Below, in pieces: positions 37,708 through 48,502 of a stretch of DNA of 64,000 bases. Made by a program: the position numbers and the translations under genes. Source of the DNA: an uncultured Roseateles sp. (lineage in GTDB: Bacteria; Pseudomonadota; Gammaproteobacteria; Burkholderiales; Burkholderiaceae). The stretch is from contig CAMPJJ010000019.1 of the NCBI GenBank assembly GCA_946886855.1, forward strand, positions 5,060 to 69,059. The letters are read 5' to 3'. The first letter of the stretch is position 1, and every line of letters starts with the position of its first letter. The notes beneath the pieces are model-generated. The model saw only the letters and a list, made by a program, of their open reading frames with translations. It had not been told where the DNA came from and searched no databases.

Positions 37708-38400
37708 TCAGCGCCGCCCGTACTGGGTCTTGCCGAACAGCACCTCGCGCGCCTTGTCGTCGACCAGCGGCCGGCGCTTCTCGGCCAGCACCTCGACGGC
37801 GCGCACCACGGCGGGCCGCTTCGCGATCTCGTCGAACCAGCCCTTCAGGTGGGGATGGTCCGCCATCTCCACGCCCTGGTTCTTGGCGCCGCGCAGCCAC
37901 GGGAAGATCGCCATGTCGGCGATGCCGTACACCGGTCCGGCGATGTACTTGCTGCGCGCCAGCCGCCGGTCGATCACGCCGTAGAGGCGCTTGGCCTCGT
38001 TGGTGTAGCGGTCGATGGCGTACTCGATCTTCTCGGGGGCGTACATCCGGAAGTGGTGCGTCTGGCCCAGCATCGGCCCGACGCCGCCCATCTGGAACAT
38101 CAGCCACTGCAGCGCCTCGTAGCGCCCGCGCGTGTCGGGCGGCAGGAACTGCCCGGTCTTGCCGGCGAGGTACAGCAGGATCGCGCCGGACTCGAACAGC
38201 GAGATCGGCTGCCCGTCCGGCCCGTCGGGATCGACGATCGCGGGGATCTTGTTGTTGGGGCTGATGGCCAGGAATTTCGCATCGAACTGGTCGCCGGCGC
38301 CGATGTCCACGGGAATCACCCGGTAAGGCAGGCCGCACTCTTCCAGCATGATGTGCACCTTGTGGCCATTGGGCGTGGGCCATGAATACACTTCGATCAT
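37708..38400 (-). CDS. glutathione S-transferase, YfcG/YghU-like nu class
   Basis: A 230-residue GST-fold enzyme. The N-terminal thioredoxin domain begins MIEVYSWPTPNGHKVHIMLE and contains SPNNKIPAIVD and the Glu-Ser pair FESGAIL that binds the glutathione gamma-Glu. The helical C-terminal domain has MYAPEKIEYAIDRYTNEAKR and YGIADMAIFPW. TPNG in place of a catalytic Tyr/Ser motif is typical of YfcG-type glutathione-disulfide reductases. It is divergent from the next gene. Confidence 0.9.
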   Translation of the reverse strand: MIEVYSWPTPNGHKVHIMLEECGLPYRVIPVDIGAGDQFDAKFLAISPNNKIPAIVDPDGPDGQPISLFESGAILLYLAGKTGQFLPPDTRGRYEALQWLMFQMGGVGPMLGQTHHFRMYAPEKIEYAIDRYTNEAKRLYGVIDRRLARSKYIAGPVYGIADMAIFPWLRGAKNQGVEMADHPHLKGWFDEIAKRPAVVRAVEVLAEKRRPLVDDKAREVLFGKTQYGRR

Positions 38401-38434
38401 CAAGCGTTCTCCGTTCGGGCGCGAAGGCCCAGCC

Positions 38435-38458
38435 GTCGACACGTCGGTCGACACGTCG
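38435..38458. repeat. two tandem 12-bp units
   Basis: GTCGACACGTCG occurs twice in direct tandem in the short divergent gap between the GST gene and the gene at 38522. It is followed by a small inverted repeat (GCTGACCCGTCAGC). It could be an operator array or a slippage product. Confidence 0.55.
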
Positions 38459-38521
38459 GCTGACCCGTCAGCCGGCTCGTCAATGCACGGACCCCGGGCC
38501 CCGCGCGCATCGTCCCGCCTC

Positions 38522-39268
38522 ATGGTAATCAAACAAATCAAACAGTGGTTCGCCGCCCGTGCCAATGCGGCGCGGTGGCGTCCCTTGAGCGACTGGGCCT
38601 CGGAACGCGGCGGCCAGCTGCGCCAGGCCCGTGACGGACGCGGCTTCGTCATCGACCTGCCCCGCACGCTGCCCGGCCTCACCCGCATCGAGTGGGGCCC
38701 GTCGCAGCGCAGCTACATCGACGGCTACGAGCTGCGCATGCGCTGCGAGCTCAAGGTCAATCCCGACATGCAGATGATGCTCATCGAGCGCAAGCTCATG
38801 GAGCGTCTGGAGAGCAGCGTCTTCGAGGCCTACACCGACACGCTGCGCACGCGGGTGGACACGGACACGCCGGAGGAGATGCGCTGGCTGGTGATGTTCC
38901 CCAAGCACTCGCAGCTGGAATCCAAGCTCGTGCGGCAGCGCTTCGGCGCGGTGGGCATCAACCGCGAGCTGGTGATGGCCTGGCTCGACAAGGACCTGAA
39001 CGAGCGGCTGGCGCAGGCGACGCAGGACGTGCTGGTGGAGGGCCGGCCGTTCGTGCTGCTGAGCCTGCGCGGCAACGTCTACCTGCGCACGACGATGCCG
39101 GCGCCGTCGCTGCCCGAATTCCAGGCGCTGACCCGCGTGCTGGACGCCGCGGCGCTCAGCGCGCAGGCGGTGCATCAGCGGCTGGGGGACGGCGGACCGT
39201 GGCCGACCACGACGTCCGTGGCCTGGCACAGCCGGCCGTCCGAAGGGGACTATGGAACGCCGGCCTGA
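38522..39268 (+). CDS. conserved hypothetical protein
   Basis: A 248-residue soluble protein (MVIKQIKQWFAARANAARWR..., GFVIDLPRTLPGLTRIEWGP, LRMRCELKVNPDMQMMLIER). It has no signal, TM segment or recognised catalytic motif. The start at 38522 is the first ATG after the divergent GST promoter region; the frame is open further upstream, through the 12-bp repeats, but that part is not protein-like. It ends just before a REP palindrome. Confidence 0.6.
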   Translation: MVIKQIKQWFAARANAARWRPLSDWASERGGQLRQARDGRGFVIDLPRTLPGLTRIEWGPSQRSYIDGYELRMRCELKVNPDMQMMLIERKLMERLESSVFEAYTDTLRTRVDTDTPEEMRWLVMFPKHSQLESKLVRQRFGAVGINRELVMAWLDKDLNERLAQATQDVLVEGRPFVLLSLRGNVYLRTTMPAPSLPEFQALTRVLDAAALSAQAVHQRLGDGGPWPTTTSVAWHSRPSEGDYGTPA

Positions 39269-39300
39269 GGGCAGCGTTTTACTCTCTCTCCCCTCTTACT

Positions 39301-39325
39301 CCCTCTCCCGCAGTGCGGGAGAGGG
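39301..39325. repeat. REP-like palindrome copy 2
   Basis: CCCTCTCCCGC-AGT-GCGGGAGAGGG between two convergent genes (the hypothetical at 38522 and addA). Same core as at 19557 and 43186. It may act as a bidirectional terminator. Confidence 0.8.
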
Positions 39326-39345
39326 GAAGACAAAGAGCGTCGTAC

Positions 39346-42300
39346 CTAGGCGAAGAGGTCGGCCGCGCCAGCCACTGCCTCGGTGCAGTCGATCAGGCGG
39401 CCCTGCCCCGTGATGAAGGCGCAGCGCACCGGCTCGCCGGGCTGCAGCGCCATCACGGCCTCGCGGTAGCGCCACAGCTGCTGGATGTACTCCGGGTTGC
39501 GCTGCGGCGCCGGGTGCAGCTTGTAGTCGAGCACCCACCACGTAGGCACGCCCGCGCCGTCGCGGCGGCTGACCAGCCGATCGAGCCGCATGTCGTGCCC
39601 GTTCCAGCTGAGCGGCACCTCGTTGCCGTGCCAGTCGAGCGCGGCCGCATCGAAGAAGGACGCGCAGTCCTTGCCGTCCAGGATCGCCTGCACGCTGCGC
39701 TCGAGGCGCTCCGTGCGGCGCGCGTCGAGGCCGTACATCTGCGCCGCGGCCGCCATCAGCCGCTCCAGCGACTGCGCGCCGCCGCGCGGCCCGCTGTGCC
39801 ATTCAAGCACGCGATGCAGCGCCTCGCCGAGCGCCGCGCTGTCGTCGACCTCGTCGGGGCTCTGGCCCACGTCCGCCCCCGCCTCGGCCACCTCGACCGG
39901 CAAGGGGTCGACGCGCGGCAGCACCTTGAGCCGCGCGACCTCGTCGTCCGGCGCGGGCCTGTCGTCGGCGAGGTCCGGCACCGCCATCGCCTCGGCCTGC
40001 GGCTGCACCCGCGTCCACCACGTGCCCGATGAAGCCTGGCGCTTCGCGGGGGTGCGGCTCAGCAGCAGCCGGTGTCGCGCGCGCGTCATCGCCACGTACA
40101 GCGCGTTGAGCTCCTCGCGCTGGCGCTGCTCCTTCTCGTCGTCGAGCAGGGCCTGCAGCGACGGCGGCGGCTTTGCCTCCGACACCAGGAAGGCCACCGT
40201 GCGCGGCACCGGCTCCAGCACCGGCCACGAAATCGCCAGCGCCATGCTCTCGGCACGCGCCGGACCCGCCTCGGCGTCCATCAGGATCACGACCTTCGCC
40301 TCCAGCCCCTTGGCGCCGTGCACCGTCAGCAGTTGCACGGCGTCGGGCTCGGCAGGCGCCGCCAGCTTCAGCGCACGGCTCTTCAACGCGCGGACGAAGC
40401 CGTAGAGGCCGGCGTAACGACCGCCGTCCAGCTCGAGCGCGAGCGCCAGCAGCGCCTCCACCGCATGCAGCCGGGCGCGGCGCTCGCTGGCCGGCACCGC
40501 GGCGGCCAGGCGCGCCATCAGATCGCCCTCGTGCACGATCGCATCGAGCAGGTCGTGCGGGCTGCGCAGCACCGCCATCGAGGCCCAGCGCGACAGCAGA
40601 CCTTGCGCGCGGCGCAGCGGCTCGCTCAAACCCTCGGGGTCGGCTTGCTGGAGCGTTTCCCACCAGGAGCGGGTCGTCGGGGTGGTCGCTGTTTCGGGTC
40701 GGGGCGCTTCGGGCGGCTCGGCCTCAGGCGGGGGATCGCCCGCCTGCACCGTCTCAGCGGGCCCTGCACGGGGCATGGGGGATCCCTCCTGGACCCCCAA
40801 GCCCCATTCCGGTCCTGCCGCACGCGCTGTCTGCGTTGGTTCTCTGTCCGCGGGGGCCTCTTGGACCAGCCACCGCACCGAGTTCGATTCAGCGGCGAGC
40901 CACAGCAGATCCGCCTCGCTCGCGCCGAACAGCGGGCTGCGCAGCGCATGCGCCAGCGACAGCTGGTGGCCGCTCGACGCCAAGGCGTCCAGCAGCGCCA
41001 GCAGGTCGCGCACGTCCGGGGCGTCCAGCAAGGCCATGTCCTCCGGCGCCGCGTGCGCGATGCCCTGGCCCTTGAGCACCTGCGCGAGCACACGCAGCCC
41101 CTCGCGCTTGCGCGCCAGCACGAAGATCTCGCCGGGCTGCGTTCCGCCCTCCGCCAGCAGGTCGCCGATGCAGGCGGCGATCCGCTCGGCTTCGGCCTCG
41201 CGGCGATGCAGCTCCGGCTCGCGTCGCGGTTCGGTCAGGCTCGGGCGCCAGGTGCCCGCTTCCCGCTCCGGCCCGATCGCGTCCTCGTCGGCTCCCTGGT
41301 CGCCATCGATGTAGAACACGCCGTCCAGCGGATCGCCGCCGCTGGACTCCGTCGTGTGCGGACGGAAGCCGCTGTACTGCTGCGCCAGGCTCGCCGATTC
41401 GAAGACGGCGTTCACCGCCGCCAGCACCGGCGCCGAGTTGCGCCGCGTGTGATCGCAGGCCAGCAGCACGCCGTCCAGGCCTTCACGCACGAAATCGCGC
41501 GCCGCCGCGAAGACGCGGGGCTCGGCGCGCCGGAAGCGGTAGATGCTCTGCTTCGGGTCGCCGACGATGAACACCGACGGCGGCCGTTGACCACTGGCGC
41601 CGCCGCCCGCGCCGACGTACCCCGACAGCCAGGCATGCAACGCGTGCCATTGCAGCGGGCTGGTGTCCTGGAACTCGTCGATCAGCAGGTGACGGACCTG
41701 GCTGTCCAGCCGTTCCTGCACCCAGCCCGACAGGTCCGCGTCGCCGAGCAGGGCGAGCGCACCGCGTTCCAGGTCGTTCATGTCGACGATGCCGCGCTCG
41801 CGCTTGAGCCGGTCGAACGCGTCGAGCAGCGTCAGCGCCAGCGCGCACATCTGCTGGTGCCACAGGCGCGCCCGGTCCTGGTCGATCGCGAGCAGCAGCC
41901 GCTGCAGTCGGTCCAGCACCGCCGACAACGCGGGTGAATCGCCCAGGTGCTTGCGCGGCGACCCGTCCGCCGTGAAGAGCGCCTGGCGCACGCCGGCGAG
42001 CGCCGCGTCGTCTTCCAGCTGCAGCGCCTGTTCGATCGCGGTCGCGCACTTCTTCGGCGTGACCTTGGTCGACTGCCCGAGTTCGATCGCGAGTGACTGC
42101 AAGTCGCCGCGCAGGGTCGCGAAGGCGTCGAGCGGATGGGCGAATGCGGCGAGTTCGGGCACCACCTCGGCCGCCGTCGGCATGCTGTCCATCAGCCGTC
42201 CGTGCGCATGGGCGAGGCGCAGTTCCACGCGCTTGTCGAAGGCCGAGGTCAGCCAGTCCTGCAGCTTGTTGCGGCCGTGGATGAGGCTCAGGTCGCGATA

Positions 42301-42924
42301 GATCGCCAGCAGCGTCTCGTCCTCGAGCACCGCGGCGTGGAAACGCTGCCACAGCTCGGGCATCAGGTCGCTGTCGTCCTCCAGCAGCTGGAGCTCCGGC
42401 GACAGGCCCTGCGCGCGCAGCAGCTCCAGCGGCGCGGCGCGCAGCAGCTGCGAGAACCAGGCGTGGAAGGTGCGGATCTCCACCGGCCGCGCGTCCTGCA
42501 GCAACCGCTGCTGCAGGGTCGCCAGGCGCGGCGCGAGTTCAGCGGCCTGCGCCTGCGACAGCCCGCGCTGACGCAGCGCGAGCACGCGGCCCGCTTCGTC
42601 GCAGTGCGCGAATTCGTGCAGCCACTCGTTCAGGCGCGCGCGCATCTCGCCGGCGGCCTTGCGGGTGAAGGTGATCGCGACGATGTCCTGCGGCCGCGCG
42701 CCGTCCAGCAGCGCGCGCAGGATGCGCGAGACCAGCATCCAGGTCTTGCCCGCGCCGGCGCAGGCCTCGACGACGACGCTGCGCGCCGGATCGCAAGCCA
42801 GCTCGTAGAAACGCTCGCGCGCGACCGGCGCGCCGTCGAGCGTGTAGGCGGCGACGCTCGTCGTGAGCGCGTTCGTCGGCACATTCATCGGCGCATTCAT
42901 CGACACATTCATCGGCGCGGTCAC
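39346..42924 (-). CDS. addA: AddA-like UvrD/RecB helicase-nuclease
   Basis: Large helicase-nuclease subunit for double-strand-break end processing, about 1190 residues. Walker A is [14 protein letters not shown], motif II is [13 protein letters not shown], and later motifs include [16 protein letters not shown] and [12 protein letters not shown]. The C-terminal RecB-like nuclease keeps [10 protein letters not shown] Pro/Glu/Gly-rich insert near residues 690-750 contains a palindromic sequence. I prefer GTG 42924: it overlaps the addB stop (GTGA) and has GAAGGGG 7 nt upstream. Three in-frame ATGs at 42912, 42900 and 42888 lie in 12-bp repeats just after it. Confidence 0.9.
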   Translation of the reverse strand: MTAPMNVSMNAPMNVPTNALTTSVAAYTLDGAPVARERFYELACDPARSVVVEACAGAGKTWMLVSRILRALLDGARPQDIVAITFTRKAAGEMRARLNEWLHEFAHCDEAGRVLALRQRGLSQAQAAELAPRLATLQQRLLQDARPVEIRTFHAWFSQLLRAAPLELLRAQGLSPELQLLEDDSDLMPELWQRFHAAVLEDETLLAIYRDLSLIHGRNKLQDWLTSAFDKRVELRLAHAHGRLMDSMPTAAEVVPELAAFAHPLDAFATLRGDLQSLAIELGQSTKVTPKKCATAIEQALQLEDDAALAGVRQALFTADGSPRKHLGDSPALSAVLDRLQRLLLAIDQDRARLWHQQMCALALTLLDAFDRLKRERGIVDMNDLERGALALLGDADLSGWVQERLDSQVRHLLIDEFQDTSPLQWHALHAWLSGYVGAGGGASGQRPPSVFIVGDPKQSIYRFRRAEPRVFAAARDFVREGLDGVLLACDHTRRNSAPVLAAVNAVFESASLAQQYSGFRPHTTESSGGDPLDGVFYIDGDQGADEDAIGPEREAGTWRPSLTEPRREPELHRREAEAERIAACIGDLLAEGGTQPGEIFVLARKREGLRVLAQVLKGQGIAHAAPEDMALLDAPDVRDLLALLDALASSGHQLSLAHALRSPLFGASEADLLWLAAESNSVRWLVQEAPADREPTQTARAAGPEWGLGVQEGSPMPRAGPAETVQAGDPPPEAEPPEAPRPETATTPTTRSWWETLQQADPEGLSEPLRRAQGLLSRWASMAVLRSPHDLLDAIVHEGDLMARLAAAVPASERRARLHAVEALLALALELDGGRYAGLYGFVRALKSRALKLAAPAEPDAVQLLTVHGAKGLEAKVVILMDAEAGPARAESMALAISWPVLEPVPRTVAFLVSEAKPPPSLQALLDDEKEQRQREELNALYVAMTRARHRLLLSRTPAKRQASSGTWWTRVQPQAEAMAVPDLADDRPAPDDEVARLKVLPRVDPLPVEVAEAGADVGQSPDEVDDSAALGEALHRVLEWHSGPRGGAQSLERLMAAAAQMYGLDARRTERLERSVQAILDGKDCASFFDAAALDWHGNEVPLSWNGHDMRLDRLVSRRDGAGVPTWWVLDYKLHPAPQRNPEYIQQLWRYREAVMALQPGEPVRCAFITGQGRLIDCTEAVAGAADLFA

Positions 42925-45842
42925 GGCGCGGCCCCTTCCCAGTCGTCGCGGCGGCACAGGCCGCGCATCTCGCAGTAGGCGCAGGCGACGCCCTCGCCCA
43001 AGGCCGGCAGCGGATCGCCGGCGTGGATCGCCAGCAGGTCCCGGCGCAAGCCGTCCAGCATCACGGCCGCCGTTTCCTGCACGTGTTCATGCTCGATCTC
43101 CGCGATGCCCTTGGCATCGTCCAGGGCCAGGTATTGCGCACGCAGCGGGCTGGCGGACTGCGCAGGTCGCTGGCCCTCACCCCTGCCCTCTCCCGCGAGC
43201 GGGAGAGGGAGTTCGGAACCCATGAGCACGGCGTAGACGGCGAGTTGGGTGTCCTCGAGCGGACTCGCGACCTTGTCCTTCAGGCCTTTGAGGCTGCCGG
43301 TCTTGTAGTCGATGAGCAGTTGTCCATCGGGGGCGTCGTCGATCCGGTCGATGCGGCCGAGCAGCGCGAGTTCCGCGAGCGCGGGCTCGATCTGCGCCCA
43401 GGGATGCACGCGGCGATCGACCTCGCCGCGCTCGAAGCGCTGGCCCTCGGCCTCGCGCTGCGCGAGCCAGCCGAGGTAGGCCGGCACGAAGCGCGCGAAG
43501 CTCGCGGAGTACGGCAGGAACTCGGCAGGCGCCAGGCCGAGCTCGCGCATCTGGTCCTGCGCGGCGCGCTGCAGGCGCGCTTCGTCGTCCAGATGCGGAT
43601 CCGCGTCCGCCCCACGTCCGGTGTGGAACTGGTGCAGCACCGCATGCAGCCAGGTGCCGTAGTCGCGCTTGTCGGCCTGCACATCGAGCTCGCCGGCCTC
43701 GCGCAATCCCAGCAGCACCCGGCCGAAGAACTGGTACGGGCACTGGCGCAGCGACTCGACGGCGCTCGCGCTGAGCGCCGAAGGGAGCCGCCCTTCGGCC
43801 TGCGCGGCGGCACGACCGGCGTGCGCCGTCGGCACGGTCGCGTCGAGGCGCGGATCGTGCCAGTGCGGCAGCACCTGGCCAACCGCCTGCAGCGCGAGAT
43901 CGAGCCGGTCCAGCAGCGGACTCGGCGCGAGCGGCTCGCTGCCGAGATGCCCGCGGCGCAGCAGCGTCACCGCCGGCGCGCGCAGCAGCTGCGCGAACTG
44001 CCAGGCCAGGGCCTGGCGCTTGGCCTCGATGGTCGGCAGGCCGAGCTCGCGCGCGAACGTGTCGCCGATCAGCACCGGCCCCGGCGGCACCGGCCCCAGC
44101 GTCGCGGCATCCGCGCCCGGCAGCACGATCGCGCCGAACGGACGCAGCATCGTCCGCGCCAGCGGTGTGATCATGATCTGCAGGCCGCCTTCCAGCGGTG
44201 GCTTGTATTCGCCAGCCTCGAGGGTCTGCGACACCCAGTCGACGAATTCGGACGCCGTCAGCTGCGCGCCCCGCAGGACCGCTTCGTGGCCGGACCCCGG
44301 CCACGGCGTCTTGCTGAGCCACAGCGCCTCCAGCACCTGCGGGCCGCCCGCGGGCTGGCGCTTGAGCTGCTCGTCCGCGCCGAGCTGCTGCAGCGTCTGG
44401 CCGAGCGCGGCGATCCACGCGTCCAGCGCCTGGGCGCCACGCGGCTGCAGCGGCGTCAGCGCCTCGCGCGCCCCCTCCCAGAGCCGTTCGCCGCCCGGCG
44501 GCAGGCGATCGGCGCGCACCGCCTGCGGCGAGGACCAGCCGCGCTTGCGGCAATGCGCCTCGAGCGCGCCCAGCGCGCCGCTGCCGCCGCGTTCCCGCAG
44601 CGACGCGGCCAGCGGCGTCTTCAGCCAGGCGAGCCAATCGTCGACCGTGGCATCGTGGCGCGCGGCGCGCAGCATCGCCATCAGTTGCGCGGCCGGCGCG
44701 GTCGTGGCCAGGGTCCAGCCGGTCTCGTCCTGGATGCCCAGACCCTGGCGCTCCAGCAGCGCCCGCACCCGCCGCAGCAGCACACGGTCCTGGGCGATCA
44801 GCGCGACCGGCGCGCGGCCCGCCTGCAGGTGGTCCAGCACCGAGGCGGCGCTGCATTGCGCCAGGTCCTCGAAGTCGTCGCACACGGCCTGCTCGATGCG
44901 CCCGACCGGTGCGCCGCCGTCGAACGCGGCATCCAGCGGCAGGTCGGCATTCAGGCGCAGGCACGGCACGCCGGCGGCCTCCGCGCTCGCCAGCAAGGCG
45001 TCGGCGAGCGGATCCGGTCCGCCACATTGCAGGTGCAGCCAGGCGCTCGGGCGCAAGGCGAAGAGCGCATCGGTGGCCGGCGCGCGCGGGTCGGCCGCCG
45101 CCCATTCGAGCGCCACCGCCAGCAGCGCGCGCTCCAGGTGGCCTACGCCGCTCTGCAGCGCCAGCGCCTGCCGGCCCTGCGCCCAGAAGGCGTCGCGATG
45201 CGCCGGATCGCGCAGCGCGGCGGCGCGCGCCAGCGCATGCGCGGCCTCGACAAGCCGCTGCACCGCGGCGTCATGGGCGCGCGGGTCTTCCTTGCGCAGG
45301 GCCTCCGCCCAACTCTGGCCGCGCATCAGCGCGCGCGCGGCCAGCGCGTCGATCGCCGCGTCGCCGGTCAGTTGCTCCGCCTGCGGCAGCGCGCTGGGTC
45401 CCAGCGCCGACGCCAGGCTGTGCGTCGTCTCGATGCGCGGTTGCCAGCGCGAGAGCTTCATCCAGGCGCGCCGCGCCGGTGCCAGGTGTTGCGCGAAAGG
45501 CAGCAGCAGCACCGCGTCGCGTGCCGCGAGTCCGTGAACCTCCAGCCATCCGGCCGCGCGACGCGCGACGCCGTCCCAGATGGCGGCACTGGTGTGGGCC
45601 GGCAGCAACGGAAAGTCGACCGGCGACCGCGCAGCGTCGACCGGCGGCGGGGGCGTCATCAAGGGCGGCGGCGTGATCGGCAAGGCGGTGGTGCAGGCGG
45701 TGGCAGTGAGGGGGAAGACAGAGGCGGCGGCCGTTGCAGCCGCCGTTCCAGCGGCGGTTCCAGGGGCAGCTCCAGTGGCAATGAGGGCGCCCGCGCTGGC
45801 GGGCCCGAAGATTCCGCGCATCGCGACGATAGCGAAATCCAA
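42921..45842 (-). CDS. addB: AddB-like PD-(D/E)XK nuclease
   Basis: Partner of AddA, about 973 residues. The C-terminal nuclease domain has [13 protein letters not shown]. Four cysteines fit the AddB iron-sulfur cluster: one in LRQCPYQFF, three in [10 protein letters not shown] (C-x2-C-x5-C). A palindromic repeat is translated in frame near residue 880 ([13 protein letters not shown]). The first 60 residues, from TTG 45842, are Ala/Thr/Pro-rich and unconvincing; ATGs at 45821 and 45659 are alternatives. It precedes addA with coupled translation and is divergent from trxA. Confidence 0.88.
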   Translation of the reverse strand: MDFAIVAMRGIFGPASAGALIATGAAPGTAAGTAAATAAASVFPLTATACTTALPITPPPLMTPPPPVDAARSPVDFPLLPAHTSAAIWDGVARRAAGWLEVHGLAARDAVLLLPFAQHLAPARRAWMKLSRWQPRIETTHSLASALGPSALPQAEQLTGDAAIDALAARALMRGQSWAEALRKEDPRAHDAAVQRLVEAAHALARAAALRDPAHRDAFWAQGRQALALQSGVGHLERALLAVALEWAAADPRAPATDALFALRPSAWLHLQCGGPDPLADALLASAEAAGVPCLRLNADLPLDAAFDGGAPVGRIEQAVCDDFEDLAQCSAASVLDHLQAGRAPVALIAQDRVLLRRVRALLERQGLGIQDETGWTLATTAPAAQLMAMLRAARHDATVDDWLAWLKTPLAASLRERGGSGALGALEAHCRKRGWSSPQAVRADRLPPGGERLWEGAREALTPLQPRGAQALDAWIAALGQTLQQLGADEQLKRQPAGGPQVLEALWLSKTPWPGSGHEAVLRGAQLTASEFVDWVSQTLEAGEYKPPLEGGLQIMITPLARTMLRPFGAIVLPGADAATLGPVPPGPVLIGDTFARELGLPTIEAKRQALAWQFAQLLRAPAVTLLRRGHLGSEPLAPSPLLDRLDLALQAVGQVLPHWHDPRLDATVPTAHAGRAAAQAEGRLPSALSASAVESLRQCPYQFFGRVLLGLREAGELDVQADKRDYGTWLHAVLHQFHTGRGADADPHLDDEARLQRAAQDQMRELGLAPAEFLPYSASFARFVPAYLGWLAQREAEGQRFERGEVDRRVHPWAQIEPALAELALLGRIDRIDDAPDGQLLIDYKTGSLKGLKDKVASPLEDTQLAVYAVLMGSELPLPLAGEGRGEGQRPAQSASPLRAQYLALDDAKGIAEIEHEHVQETAAVMLDGLRRDLLAIHAGDPLPALGEGVACAYCEMRGLCRRDDWEGAAP
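43186..43209. repeat. REP-like palindrome copy 3, inside addB
   Basis: CCCTCTCCCGC-GA-GCGGGAGAGGG with the same CCTCACCCC flank as copy 1. Here it lies inside coding sequence and adds [13 protein letters not shown] in frame between the nuclease motif and the Fe-S cysteines. Confidence 0.85.
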
Positions 45843-46037
45843 GGCCTCCGCCCCTTGAGATGCGGACGGCGTGCCGTCATGTCCAGGGAGCGCCTACTCG
45901 GGCCGAGGTTTCCGGGCTTGTGTGAGAATCGTCGCACCCTGCAACCCTGTGGCCCCCGAGGCGGCACACATTGTCGCCCGGCTGGCCGCCCGTCCGTGGC
46001 ATCCGCCCGGCAGGGACATCACGCAAGGACCATCTCC

Positions 46038-46367
46038 ATGAGCAGCGAACAGATCAAACACATCTCCGACGCCTCGTTCGACAGCGACGTCATCCAGTCC
46101 GACAAACCCGTGCTGGTCGACTACTGGGCCGAGTGGTGCGGCCCTTGCAAGATGATCGCCCCCATCCTGGACGAAGTCGCCAAGGACTACGGCGACCGCC
46201 TGCAGATCGCCAAGCTGAACGTCGACGACAACCGCGAAGTGCCGGCCAAGTTCGGCATCCGCGGCATCCCGACCCTGATGCTGTTCAAGGACGGCCAGCT
46301 CGCCGCGACCAAGGTCGGCGCGTTGTCCAAGGCCCAGTTGACGTCCTTCCTGGACGCCAACCTATAA
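46038..46367 (+). CDS. trxA: thioredoxin 1
   Basis: Cytoplasmic disulfide reductase of 109 residues with the WCGPC active site ([16 protein letters not shown]) and the cis-Pro segment [14 protein letters not shown]. Length and sequence are typical of TrxA. The ATG at 46038 starts the family alignment. It is followed by rho, an order conserved across many proteobacteria, and is divergent from addB. Confidence 0.98.
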   Translation: MSSEQIKHISDASFDSDVIQSDKPVLVDYWAEWCGPCKMIAPILDEVAKDYGDRLQIAKLNVDDNREVPAKFGIRGIPTLMLFKDGQLAATKVGALSKAQLTSFLDANL

Positions 46368-46375
46368 TGATTCCA

Positions 46376-46404
46376 TTCGCCGGGGTCCAAGCGACCCTGG
46401 CGAA
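46376..46404 (+). terminator. hairpin after trxA, in the rho leader
   Basis: TTCGCCGGGGTC, loop CAAGC, GACCCTGGCGAA: a 12-bp stem with one G-U pair, starting 8 nt after the trxA stop. No U-run follows, so it is more likely an mRNA-end, processing or attenuation element than a classic terminator. The 237-nt trxA-rho gap holds no ORF and shows no clear ribosome site before rho. Confidence 0.5.
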
Positions 46405-46604
46405 CCACTTGCCACCACGCCCTCCCGGGCTCAAGGACGTCATTCAGGCGTCGTCGATCTTCCGGGTGAGCGCGTGGACTCGGCGCCCAAGTCTCCACGC
46501 TTTCCTCAAGTCCGCAGCAACGCGGATGCGCGTCCCTTGGGCTCGCCGTTGTTTGTGTCTCTGGCCTTGGCAGGCTCTGGACGACAGACCGGGTCAACCC
46601 CCCC

Positions 46605-47867
<1,263 letters not shown>

Positions 47868-47902
47868 TCCAGCCTTCTCTACGCGTCACGCTGGACTTCA
47901 AA

Positions 47903-47924
47903 GAAGCCGCCTCTGGGCGGCTTC
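47903..47924 (+). terminator. intrinsic terminator after rho
   Basis: GAAGCCGCC-TCTG-GGCGGCTTC, a perfect 9-bp stem, followed by TCTCATTTC. It lies about 35 nt after the rho stop. Confidence 0.75.
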
Positions 47925-48016
47925 TCTCATTTCAGCTATACTCCGCGTTTTTCCGCTGTCGACAAGTGCGCTGCAAGGGGCAGTGTGGCTGGCGGCACTG
48001 CAGCGAGGATTTTCAA

Positions 48017-48280
48017 ATGGCCAAAGAAGGCATTCACCCCAACTATCGCGACGTGGTCTTCGTTGACCAGTCCAATGGTTCCCAATTCGTGATCCGCTCG
48101 ACGGTGCAGACGAAGGAATCGATCAAGCTGGACGACGGCCGCGAACTGCCGCTGGTCAAGCTGGAAACCTCCAGCGAATCCCACCCGTTCTACACGGGCA
48201 CGCAGAAGAGCGTCGACAGCCTCGGCGGTCGCGTCGAGAAGTTCCGCAACAAGTTTGCGAACCTGCGCAAGAAGGCCTGA
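48017..48280 (+). CDS. rpmE2: 50S ribosomal protein L31 type B
   Basis: An 87-residue ribosomal protein starting [20 protein letters not shown] with [21 protein letters not shown]. It has no cysteines, so it is the zinc-free (type B) form. The start at 48017 follows AGGA by about 9 nt. A strong terminator follows. Confidence 0.96.
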   Translation: MAKEGIHPNYRDVVFVDQSNGSQFVIRSTVQTKESIKLDDGRELPLVKLETSSESHPFYTGTQKSVDSLGGRVEKFRNKFANLRKKA

Positions 48281-48320
48281 ACGGCCCTCCCCGACCGGAT
48301 CTGATCCGGTCCCGGCAAAG

Positions 48321-48347
48321 AAGGCAGCCTCCTCGGCTGCCTTTTTT
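48321..48347 (+). terminator. intrinsic terminator after rpmE2
   Basis: GGCAGCC-TCCTC-GGCTGCC followed by TTTTTT, preceded by an A-rich stretch. Textbook Rho-independent terminator about 40 nt after the L31 stop. Confidence 0.93.
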
Positions 48348-48502
48348 CATGGCGCGTCCGGTGGCGCCCGCGCGAACCCTTCGCCCTCGGTGCCACCCCT
48401 TCGTCCCCCTTTACCGTGCACTGTCAGGAGACTCGTCCTGGACCCGGCGAAGCTGCGGCATGATGCGCACCGGCATCCACAAAGACAACGAGACAGACGC
48501 GC

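Noticed and set aside
43023..46367. Plus-strand ORF of 1114 codons opposite addB that reads into trxA
   Set aside because: Only the last 109 codons are protein-like, and these are TrxA from its own ATG at 46038. The rest is antisense to addB.
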